From positions 479,989 to 543,988 of the forward strand of contig NZ_DS999543.1 in assembly GCF_000159015.1 (NCBI RefSeq): DNA of 64,000 nucleotides, written 5' to 3'. Within the stretch, counting starts at the first letter, position 1. Each line of letters starts with the position of its first letter. This DNA comes from Gleimia coleocanis DSM 15436. Lineage in GTDB: Bacteria; Actinomycetota; Actinomycetes; Actinomycetales; Actinomycetaceae. Both the position numbers and the translations under genes were made by a program. Below the pieces are notes generated by a model that made no database searches, was not told the DNA's origin, and worked only from the letters and a program-made list of their open reading frames with translations. This document shows, in pieces, positions 45,293 to 52,538 of this stretch.

Positions 45293-45921
45293 TAGTATCA
45301 AGAAACCAAAGTATTTAACGGCGTTCTGTCAGAGACCCCAACCGTAATATGTGACTTGAGACACGCTGAAAACTCTGAAACCCGTACACTGACAGAGAAC
45401 CTATCACGCGTAGCGGTATTAGCGACCAGGGGGGCATTATCTCCCGGGGCGTATGTTAAGTTGAATTAAACTAGCCCTCACTTAGTTAGCTGGATTGCTA
45501 AAAGATAAACCAAGATTCTAGCCGTCAAGACTGATAACAGCAAAAATGACGGGGCGGTGAAACGCCGTACCCATTGCAGTGCAGGGAATAAAGGGTGTGT
45601 GTTCATACTTATCGACACTCATAGTTGCGGTTGCCTGCTAGCAGAGTTAGGAAGCTACGACACTGCACGGGGGAGACCCCCTCCCTTGGGTGGTTTGGCT
45701 ATCGAAGTGGCCTGTTGAAAAAAGTTTGTACGGGTCTGGGGGATTAGAATACGGGTGCTGGTACTGGCCTGTTGATAAGGGGGGTTAGCGTTAAGTTACC
45801 GGGTGGACGGCAGTTCGGGTAGTGGGGATATGGGGCACGTAAGAAATCTTTAGTCTAGTGGTTTTTGTGTGGCTAGTAGGGGAATAACGTTACATCCACG
45901 CTAGTAGTACCCGTGTTAGGC
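45293..45921. other. Long non-coding right part of the element
   Basis: About 630 bp without a plausible gene on either strand. It contains an inverted pair TCTGTCAG (near 45326) and CTGACAGA (near 45390), a G-run/C-run stem (GGGGGAGACCCCCTCCC, near 45669) and two copies of TGGCCTGTTGA about 60 bp apart (near 45708 and 45767). It could be a packaging or transfer site, an origin or an RNA gene; nothing decides between these. Confidence 0.4.
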
Positions 45922-46000
45922 GTGTTTTTGGTTTATGACGCGCTCGCGGTGGCTGTGGTTTTCAAAGCTAAATATGGCAGTGGTTTTGGTATGGTTTTTA
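45922..46000 (+). pseudogene. Remnant of a second integrase 3' end
   Basis: Bases 45928-45949 are identical to 41707-41728 of int, in the frame that encodes LVYDALA. Further on the similarity fades. The following 11-bp iterations and the att repeat are as at the left end. This suggests that an integrase gene of a related element once ended here beside the tRNA. Confidence 0.6.
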
Positions 46001-46029
46001 ATTTTCTATCGGGCACGTATCGGGCACGC

Positions 46030-46109
46030 AGGGTGGTTTCTGAATCTCTTACCCCGACTTTTCCGTGTGTTTCCCGGCATAAAAAAAGTACCCTGGGTGG
46101 GACTCGAAC
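46030..46109. repeat. Right attachment repeat (attR), overlapping the tRNA 3' end
   Basis: 80 bp matching 40244-40322 with six substitutions and one extra A. The part from 46088 onward is the tRNA 3' portion (T-arm and acceptor strand), identical in both copies. Confidence 0.85.
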
Positions 46110-46162
46110 CCACAACGAGCCGGGTTTGAGCCGACTGCCTCTGCCAATTGGGCTACCAGGGC
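46089..46162 (-). tRNA. tRNA with CAA anticodon (Leu by codon), short variable loop
   Basis: A 74-nt cloverleaf on the minus strand. Acceptor GCCCTGG pairs with CCAGGGT (one G-U); the anticodon stem GTCGG/CCGGC encloses the loop CTCAAAC, so the anticodon is CAA. The variable loop is only five bases (TCGTT) and the T-arm is GTGGG-TTCGAGT-CCCAC, discriminator A, CCA not encoded. CAA reads UUG (Leu), but bacterial leucine tRNAs normally have a long variable arm. It is the integration target of the element. Confidence 0.82.
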
Positions 46163-46259
46163 ACGTGATGATTTAGGTTCATTAAGTTCCAAAATCGAAT
46201 CACTAAGTAATAGAATATAGTTAAGTTCATCGGAAATCAAAATTAGAGTAGGAATACTA

Positions 46260-46853
46260 ATGGGCAAAACCGAAATCAAGTCGCGTCGCGTCATTGTCGC
46301 CGAAGACGAAGGCCTGATTCGCCTCGATATCGTAGAGACACTCAAAAGCGCTGGATTTGACGTAATCGCAGAATGTGACAACGGTGAAGCAGCTGTTGAA
46401 AAAGCGTTAGAACTAGAACCAGATCTATGTGTTTTCGACGTTAAAATGCCGAAAATGGATGGTATTACCGCTGCTGAGAAAATTTTGAAAGAACTTTCCT
46501 GTGCAGTAGTGATGCTAACCGCTTTCTCCCAAACTGAACTGGTCGAGCGAGCGCGAGACGCAGGTGCAATGGCTTATGTGGTGAAGCCATTTACTCCGGC
46601 TGAATTACTACCAGCTGTTGAAATTGCTTTACACCGTCAGCATGAGATTCTAGCAATGGAAAACGAAATTGCAGACCTCACTGAACGCTTCGAGACTCGT
46701 AAAATAGTTGACCGCGCTAAAGGGCTACTAATGGAACGTATGGGGATGCCTGAATCTGAAGCATTCCGTTGGATCCAGAAAACCTCAATGGATCGTCGTC
46801 TATCCATGCGTGAGGTCGCAGAAGCAGTAATCGACCAAGTAGCTGAAAAATAA
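46260..46853 (+). CDS. pdtaR: ANTAR-domain response regulator (PdtaR-like)
   Basis: A 197-aa cytoplasmic regulator with an N-terminal receiver domain (VIVAEDEGLIRLD; phosphoacceptor in CVFDVKMPKMDG; MLTAFSQ; conserved lysine in YVVKPFTP), a coiled-coil linker, and a C-terminal ANTAR RNA-binding domain (DRAKGLLMERMGMPESEAFRWIQKTSM). In mycobacteria its partner is the histidine kinase PdtaS, which is not in this window. ANTAR proteins antiterminate at paired hexaloop stems in leader RNAs. AGGA precedes ATG 46260. Confidence 0.93.
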   Translation: MGKTEIKSRRVIVAEDEGLIRLDIVETLKSAGFDVIAECDNGEAAVEKALELEPDLCVFDVKMPKMDGITAAEKILKELSCAVVMLTAFSQTELVERARDAGAMAYVVKPFTPAELLPAVEIALHRQHEILAMENEIADLTERFETRKIVDRAKGLLMERMGMPESEAFRWIQKTSMDRRLSMREVAEAVIDQVAEK

Positions 46854-46871
46854 ACTCTTTTAAACTTCTTT

Positions 46872-46913
46872 AAGGGAGCGTTTAGTTAAACAAAGAAAAC
46901 TAAACGCTCCCTT
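46872..46913. terminator. Bidirectional terminator after pdtaR
   Basis: AAGGGAGCGTTTAGTT and its exact complement around a 10-nt A-rich loop, between convergent genes, flanked by T/A runs. Confidence 0.88.
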
Positions 46914-46982
46914 TAAATGTTAAAAAGGCAGCGACAAACTCAGAGAATTCGAAAACAGAAACTTTCAGTAGGAAAACTTTAT

Positions 46983-47402
46983 TTACTTCCCGGTAATCAG
47001 CTGGTTACCAGCTAACGCCGTAGAGATTAATTTTCCGCCCTCGGAAAAAATTTCCACCGAATGAACGCAACGCGTTCGCCCTAATTGCACTGCTGAAGCA
47101 ACCGCGCGAACCCACTCGCCCGAACCCGGACGCAAATGTGAAACAGACAAATCTGTACCGACTGCACGCCGCAAAACCCCGTCAGCAAGACTTAAATCTA
47201 CACCATACGCATTCGCTGCCAACGAAGCTGCCGTCTCAGCCAACGCCGCAGAAGCCCCACCATGCAGAAAACCTGCAGACTGCAGATTACCAGCCAACGG
47301 CATCTCAACGACCGTGCGTTGCGGCGACAACTCCACAATCTGCATTCCCATCCGTGACATGAGAGAATCAGCAGGGAAAGTAAAATCGTAAGAAATAGTC
47401 AT
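46983..47402 (-). CDS. PaaI-type hotdog thioesterase
   Basis: A 139-aa single hotdog-fold protein. QSAGFLHGGASAALAETAAS is the signature with the catalytic region of PaaI/4HBT acyl-CoA thioesterases, followed by AVGTDLSVSHLRPG and the C-terminal strand VHSVEIFSEGGKLIS. Start ATG 47402 has no clear ribosome-binding site. Divergent from polA, 44 bp apart. In mycobacteria and relatives a thioesterase of this kind also lies beside polA. Acyl substrate unknown. Confidence 0.88.
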   Translation of the reverse strand: MTISYDFTFPADSLMSRMGMQIVELSPQRTVVEMPLAGNLQSAGFLHGGASAALAETAASLAANAYGVDLSLADGVLRRAVGTDLSVSHLRPGSGEWVRAVASAVQLGRTRCVHSVEIFSEGGKLISTALAGNQLITGK

Positions 47403-47446
47403 GTCACTATGCTTACATGAAAAAACGGAACAGCCAAGGACACACT

Positions 47447-50098
47447 ATGATCCAACAAAAACTACTTATCATCGACGGTCACTCTATGGCGTTCCGCGCA
47501 TTCTTCGCTCTGCCACCCGAAAACTTTACTACCACCACCGGGCAAGCAACTAACGCAGTCTACGGGTTCACCACCATGGCATTACGGCTGATAGAAGAAC
47601 ACCAGCCAACCCACATTGCCGTGGCTTTTGACACGAAAGTAAAGTCCTTCCGCTCCGACGAATACCCTGAATACAAAGCGGGCCGTGCGGAAACTCCACA
47701 AGAATTCAAAGGCCAAATCGGACTCATTAAACAAGTCCTCGAAACCGTGGGGATCACCTGGATTACGAAAGACGGTTTCGAAGCAGACGATATTTTAGCG
47801 ACGCTTGCAAAACAAGGTGACGAAGCAGGCATGAAAGTCTTAGTCGCATCAGGAGACCGAGACTCGTTCCAGCTGATTACCGATAACGTAAACGTAATCT
47901 ACCCAGGACGTACCCCAGCTGATCTTAAAATCATGGATGCTGCCGCAGTAGAAGAACGTTACGGAGTGCCACCGCAGTGGTACCCACACATTGCTGCACT
48001 CACCGGCGAAAAAGCAGATAACCTACCAGGTGTGCCCGGGGTTGGTGAGAAAACCGCTGCTCAGTGGGTGATGAAATATGCAGGTTTGGCAGGAGTTTTA
48101 GCTAACGCCGATAAAATTGGGGGCAAACGCGGAGAAGCCTTGCGAGAACACGAAGCTGACGTGTTACGAAACCGACGCTTAAATGAGCTACTCACAAACT
48201 TGGAATTACCATATAACGTTGCTGATTTGACTCGCGAGCCAGTGAACCGGCAAGCAGTAAATGAACTATTTGACGTTTTAGAGTTCAATCGTTTGCGTAA
48301 ACGCGTATTCGACCTTGACGCGAACGCCGATTCTAATGAAGAAATCGATGATACGCGGACTATAGAAACCCTGGAACTTAAACTGGTGTCTGACGGCTTC
48401 CAAAATTGGATTTCCCAAGTTCCCGATCAAGCAGTATTAGCAGTTGCATCAGAGTACGTTAAGACTGAACTGAACGCGTTAGCAATCTACTATGCAACAG
48501 AAGGAACCGGGCATTGCTATGCGTTGGAGCCACGCTTCCTAAGTGATACTGAGCAAAAAGAGTTGGAAGACCTCTTAACATCTCATGCGGTGATTACGCA
48601 TGAGGCTAAGAGACTTCGACACGCATTTCGTGAATGCGGGTTTGAAATCGGTGAACTGGCTGAGGACGTTGAACTTGAAGCCTACCTGCTTGGTCCTGAC
48701 CAGCGGGAGTACAGTTTGCCAACATTAAGTGAAAAGTATTTGCAACGTAGCCTTCCTGTAGCTGAATCAGCGCAGTTAAGTTTGTTACGTGATTTCAGTG
48801 AATTAGCTGGGCAAGCGCAGGTGGTTTATGACTTACATGAGGTGTTGTTTAAACAGTTAGAGACAACGCAACTTGCTGAGCTTTACCGCGGTTTGGAACT
48901 GCCGGTTCAAGCTGACTTGTATGAGTTGGAAAAGCATGGCGTTGCCATGTCTATGGATGTGTTAAATCAGCTGCTTGAAGAACTTACTGAACAGGTTGAA
49001 GTTGCGGAAGAAGCAGCGTATAACGCGATTGGCCACAAGGTTAATTTGGCGTCTCCAATGCAGTTGCAGACGGTTTTGTTTGAAGAGTTGCAGATGCCTA
49101 AGACTAAGAAAACTAAGCGTGGCTACACTACGAATGCGGAGGCGCTGGTTGAACTTTATGAGAAGACTCAGCATCCTTTCTTACAGCATTTGTTGGCGCA
49201 CCGTGACAAGATTAAGATGCGTCAGATTGTTGAAGGTTTGATATCGGCGGTTGGTGCGGACGGGCGTATTCATACGACTTTTCAGCAGACTGTTGCAGCA
49301 ACTGGTCGCTTGTCGTCGACTGAACCGAATTTGCAGAATATTCCGGCGCGCACAGCTGAGGGAATGCGGATTCGTGGGGCGTTTGTTCCGGGGACGGGTT
49401 TTGATTATTTGCTGACTGCGGATTATTCGCAGATTGAAATGCGTTTAATGGCGCATATGTCTAAGGATGAGGCTCTGATTGAGGCTTTTAAATCTGGCGA
49501 GGATTTACACCGTACTATGGCTGCGATGGTTTTTGCAGTGCCGGTGGAGGAAGTTACGCCAGCTTTGCGGTCACAAATTAAAGCGACTTCTTATGGTTTA
49601 GCTTACGGGTTGTCGTCGTATGGTTTGTCTCAGCAATTAGGTATTTCTGTTCCTGAAGCGCGTAAGTTGAAGGAAAAGTACTTTGAGCGTTTCGGTGGTG
49701 TTGGTCGTTTTCTTGGTGAGGTTGTTGAGGAGGCACGTGAGCGTGGTTTCACAGCAACGATGATGGGGCGCCGCCGTTATTTGCCGGATTTGAATTCGGG
49801 TAATACTAATTTGCGTGCGATGGCTGAGCGGGCAGCTTTGAATGCGCCGATTCAGGGAACTGCTGCGGATATCATCAAGTTGGCAATGCATTTGGTTATG
49901 CGAGTTTTGCGGGAGCGTGGCTTGGCATCTCGGGTTCTGTTGCAGGTGCATGATGAATTAGTTCTCGAGGTCGTTGCTTCTGAACTTAATGAAGTTATTC
50001 AGATTGTTACAGATGTGATGAGTGGGGCAGCGGAGTTGAGTTTGCCGTTGGATGTTTCTTTTGGAGTGGGAGCTTCTTGGCAGGATGCCGCACACTAG
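47447..50098 (+). CDS. polA: DNA polymerase I
   Basis: An 883-aa repair and Okazaki-fragment polymerase. ATG 47447 is favoured (AAGGAC upstream). The N-terminal 5'-3' exonuclease has LLIIDGHSMAFRAF, DGFEADDILATL and the helix-hairpin-helix DNLPGVPGVGEKTAAQW. The middle 3'-5' exonuclease-like domain lacks its metal-binding acidic residues, as is usual in actinobacteria, so there is no proofreading. The polymerase domain has TTFQQTVAATGRLSSTEPNLQNIP, motif A LLTADYSQIEMRL, the O-helix region RSQIKATSYGLAYGLSSYG, and motif C VLLQVHDELVLEV. Confidence 0.96.
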   Translation: MIQQKLLIIDGHSMAFRAFFALPPENFTTTTGQATNAVYGFTTMALRLIEEHQPTHIAVAFDTKVKSFRSDEYPEYKAGRAETPQEFKGQIGLIKQVLETVGITWITKDGFEADDILATLAKQGDEAGMKVLVASGDRDSFQLITDNVNVIYPGRTPADLKIMDAAAVEERYGVPPQWYPHIAALTGEKADNLPGVPGVGEKTAAQWVMKYAGLAGVLANADKIGGKRGEALREHEADVLRNRRLNELLTNLELPYNVADLTREPVNRQAVNELFDVLEFNRLRKRVFDLDANADSNEEIDDTRTIETLELKLVSDGFQNWISQVPDQAVLAVASEYVKTELNALAIYYATEGTGHCYALEPRFLSDTEQKELEDLLTSHAVITHEAKRLRHAFRECGFEIGELAEDVELEAYLLGPDQREYSLPTLSEKYLQRSLPVAESAQLSLLRDFSELAGQAQVVYDLHEVLFKQLETTQLAELYRGLELPVQADLYELEKHGVAMSMDVLNQLLEELTEQVEVAEEAAYNAIGHKVNLASPMQLQTVLFEELQMPKTKKTKRGYTTNAEALVELYEKTQHPFLQHLLAHRDKIKMRQIVEGLISAVGADGRIHTTFQQTVAATGRLSSTEPNLQNIPARTAEGMRIRGAFVPGTGFDYLLTADYSQIEMRLMAHMSKDEALIEAFKSGEDLHRTMAAMVFAVPVEEVTPALRSQIKATSYGLAYGLSSYGLSQQLGISVPEARKLKEKYFERFGGVGRFLGEVVEEARERGFTATMMGRRRYLPDLNSGNTNLRAMAERAALNAPIQGTAADIIKLAMHLVMRVLRERGLASRVLLQVHDELVLEVVASELNEVIQIVTDVMSGAAELSLPLDVSFGVGASWQDAAH

Positions 50099-50301
50099 CG
50101 GTTGAAAATGAGAGCTAAATCTCTGAATCGCGTGGCGGTGTAGCGATACATAAGGGTATTTCTTCACAGAAATGCTGGTACGATTATGTTTGGTGTGTAT
50201 TCCAGGTAGTGCAGTACTGCTTGTAGTAATGTGCTTGAGTGGAATATGTGCCGTCTGTAATTGTCCATTTACTAGTTAAAACAGTTGGGGAACATATTTT
50301 T
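50099..50301. promoter_or_regulatory. Leader region of rpsA
   Basis: The 203-bp gap between polA and rpsA has a possible promoter around 50162-50186 (TTCACA and GATTAT), leaving an untranslated leader of roughly 110 nt. No canonical terminator for polA is visible. Long leaders on rpsA are often used for autogenous control by S1, but no specific structure is recognised here. Confidence 0.35.
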
Positions 50302-51747
50302 ATGACCACCAATACCCAGCCAGAGCAGATTGCCGTTAACGACATCGGCTCCCGCGAAGATCTCATCGCAGCCATCGACGCTACCATCAAGTACTTCAAA
50401 GAAGGTGACATCGTTGAAGGTACTGTAGTTAAGGTAGACCACGACGAAGTTCTGCTCGACATCGGTTACAAGACCGAAGGCGTGATCCTTTCACGTGAAC
50501 TGTCAATCAAGCACGATATTGCTCCAGAAGACATCGTGAAGATTGGCGACAAGGTAGAAGCACTTGTTCTTCAGATGGAAGACAAGGAAGGCCGTCTGTT
50601 GCTGTCCAAGAAGCGCGCACAGTACGAACGCGCATGGGGCACCATCGAAAAGGTCAAGGAAGAAGACGGTGTTGTAACCGGTACCGTAATCGAAGTTGTT
50701 AAGGGTGGTCTGATCCTTGACATCGGTCTGCGTGGCTTCCTTCCAGCTTCCCTCGTTGAAATGCGTCGAGTACGCGACCTGGCACCATACATTGGTCGTG
50801 AACTGGAAGCAAAGATCATCGAACTGGACAAGAACCGCAACAATGTTGTTCTGTCTCGCCGTTCCTACCTGGAACAGACTCAGTCCGAAGTACGCACCAA
50901 CTTCCTGCACACCCTACAGAAGGGCCAGGTACGTTCCGGTGTTGTATCCTCTATCGTTAACTTCGGTGCATTCGTTGACCTGGGCGGCGTAGACGGCCTG
51001 GTACACGTTTCCGAACTATCCTGGAAGCACATCGACCACCCAGCAGAAGTTGTTGAGGTTGGCGACGAAGTAACCGTTGAAGTTCTTGAAGTAGACATGA
51101 GCCGCGAACGCGTTTCCCTGTCTCTCAAGGCAACCATGGAAGATCCATGGCAGGCATTCGCACGTACCCACGCTATCGGTCAGGTTGTACCAGGTAAGGT
51201 CACTAAGCTGGTTCCATTCGGCGCATTCGTACGTGTTGAAGACGGCATCGAAGGTCTGGTTCACATTTCTGAACTGGCACAGCGTCACATCGAAGCACCT
51301 GAACAGGTTGTTAAGGTAGGCGATGGTGCGTTCGTGAAGATCATCGATATCGACCTGGAACGTCGTCGCATTTCCCTGTCCCTGAAGCAGGCAAACGAAG
51401 GTGTAGATCCAACTTCTGAAGACTTCGATCCATCCCTGTACGGTATGGCAGCTGAATACGACGAAAACGGAAACTACAAATACCCAGAAGGCTTCGACCC
51501 AGAAACCCAGGAATGGATGGAAGGCTATGAAGCACAGCGTGAAGCCTGGGAAGCTGAATATGCAGCAGCTCAGGAACGCTGGGAAGCACATAAAGCACAG
51601 GTTGCTCGTGCACTGGTAGAAGACGTTGAAGAAGCTCCAGCTCCAGTTGAAGAAGAAGCATCTTACGAATCTGCAGTTGAATCCGAAGGCACCCTGGCTT
51701 CTGACGAAGCTTTGGCAGCACTTCGCGAAAAGCTGACCAACAACTAA
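50302..51747 (+). CDS. rpsA: Ribosomal protein S1
   Basis: A 481-aa actinobacterial S1 with four S1/OB-fold domains: EGDIVEGTVVKVDHDEVLLDIGYKTEGVI (about 35), EEDGVVTGTVIEVVKGGLILDIG (about 120), KGQVRSGVVSSIVNFGAFVDLGGVDGLVHVSEL (about 205) and IGQVVPGKVTKLVPFGAFVRVEDGIEGLVHIS (about 290). The C-terminal 100 residues are acidic with Trp/Glu-rich repeats (EAQREAWEAEYAAAQERWEA). The codon use is markedly more biased than in neighbours, as expected for a highly expressed gene. ATG 50302; a strong terminator follows. Confidence 0.96.
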   Translation: MTTNTQPEQIAVNDIGSREDLIAAIDATIKYFKEGDIVEGTVVKVDHDEVLLDIGYKTEGVILSRELSIKHDIAPEDIVKIGDKVEALVLQMEDKEGRLLLSKKRAQYERAWGTIEKVKEEDGVVTGTVIEVVKGGLILDIGLRGFLPASLVEMRRVRDLAPYIGRELEAKIIELDKNRNNVVLSRRSYLEQTQSEVRTNFLHTLQKGQVRSGVVSSIVNFGAFVDLGGVDGLVHVSELSWKHIDHPAEVVEVGDEVTVEVLEVDMSRERVSLSLKATMEDPWQAFARTHAIGQVVPGKVTKLVPFGAFVRVEDGIEGLVHISELAQRHIEAPEQVVKVGDGAFVKIIDIDLERRRISLSLKQANEGVDPTSEDFDPSLYGMAAEYDENGNYKYPEGFDPETQEWMEGYEAQREAWEAEYAAAQERWEAHKAQVARALVEDVEEAPAPVEEEASYESAVESEGTLASDEALAALREKLTNN

Positions 51748-51764
51748 TCAACCCTGATTAGTTA

Positions 51765-51800
51765 AGAAATGGGCGAGTGGGAAACCACTCGCCCATTTCT
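51765..51800 (+). terminator. Terminator after rpsA
   Basis: A perfect 16-bp stem AGAAATGGGCGAGTGG with GAAA tetraloop; A/T-rich ends. Confidence 0.92.
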
Positions 51801-51845
51801 ATAGACTGGAAACAATCAAAACTGGTAAACAGAAAGCAGCCAACG

Positions 51846-52538
51846 ATGCATCTTAACTGCGAAGAAAACCACAACCCTAGTAAAACCCTTAGCCGAGGAC
51901 TCTGGGTGGGACTTACCGGTGGAATCGGATCTGGGAAAAGCACAGTCACAAAGCTACTTGCGCAGTACGGAGCAACCATCGCAGATGCAGATCTCATTGC
52001 CCGCGCAATAGTTTCCCGCCCCACAGTGTTAACTGACATAGCGCAAATATTTGGCACAGATGTTGTTATTAAAACTGCAACTGGGAAACCTACCCTGAAC
52101 CGGGCAAAACTTGCCAGCATTGTCTTTAACGACCCACAACAGTTAGCAAAACTTAACGCCCTTACACACCCGAGGATTGCACAGACCGCCCTTGAAATCC
52201 TCAAAACTGTAGAACCCGGAAAAGTGGGTGTATATGACGCAGCAATCTTACTAGATTACGGGCGACCAACATGTCTTGACATCATCGTGGTCGTAACCGC
52301 CCCCACAGAAGTGCGCATAAAACGACTTGTTGAAACGCGTGGCATGGAGCTCAAAGACGCGAAAGCGCGCATTGCCAACCAAATAACTGATCAGCAACGC
52401 GCGCAACACGCCGACTATATTATCGATAACAGTTCGGATCTAACCGCCTTAACAGCTAGCGTCCAACAGTTATGGCATGCAATTCAACAGCATCCAAAAC
52501 TTCAGGATCACAGTCAAATGGAACCATCGGACGGTTAA
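51846..52538 (+). CDS. coaE: Dephospho-CoA kinase
   Basis: Last step of CoA synthesis. The 230-aa protein starts at ATG 51846 (MHLNCEENHNP) with the P-loop GLTGGIGSGKSTVTKLL near residue 23, ADLIARAIV (substrate Asp), LTHPRI and the NRAKLASIVF block. The usual lid residues follow in VVVTAPTEVRIKRL. It lacks the C-terminal UPF0157 domain found fused in mycobacterial CoaE. Its final 83 bp overlap the 3' end of the convergent M81 gene, both frames being coding, an unusually long tail-to-tail overlap. Confidence 0.94.
   Translation: MHLNCEENHNPSKTLSRGLWVGLTGGIGSGKSTVTKLLAQYGATIADADLIARAIVSRPTVLTDIAQIFGTDVVIKTATGKPTLNRAKLASIVFNDPQQLAKLNALTHPRIAQTALEILKTVEPGKVGVYDAAILLDYGRPTCLDIIVVVTAPTEVRIKRLVETRGMELKDAKARIANQITDQQRAQHADYIIDNSSDLTALTASVQQLWHAIQQHPKLQDHSQMEPSDG

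Larger units (their letters stand above)
40301..46109. mobile_element. Small integrative element in a tRNA gene (integrase, HTH, primase-helicase)
   Basis: The roughly 5.8-kb element is bounded by direct repeats of the tRNA 3' end. It carries a tyrosine integrase near the left end, an excisionase-like HTH, a primase-polymerase/ATPase and one small unknown gene, plus several hundred bases of non-coding DNA at the right. There are no capsid, portal, terminase, relaxase or TraB/FtsK-type genes, so it must borrow packaging or transfer functions. This is the layout of a phage satellite or minimal integrative plasmid. The tRNA is restored by the right-hand copy. Confidence 0.85.

Noticed and set aside
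45913..46176. 87-aa ORF across the right att site and tRNA
   Set aside because: Only its first residues match an integrase end; the rest is att sequence and antisense of the tRNA. I record an integrase remnant instead.
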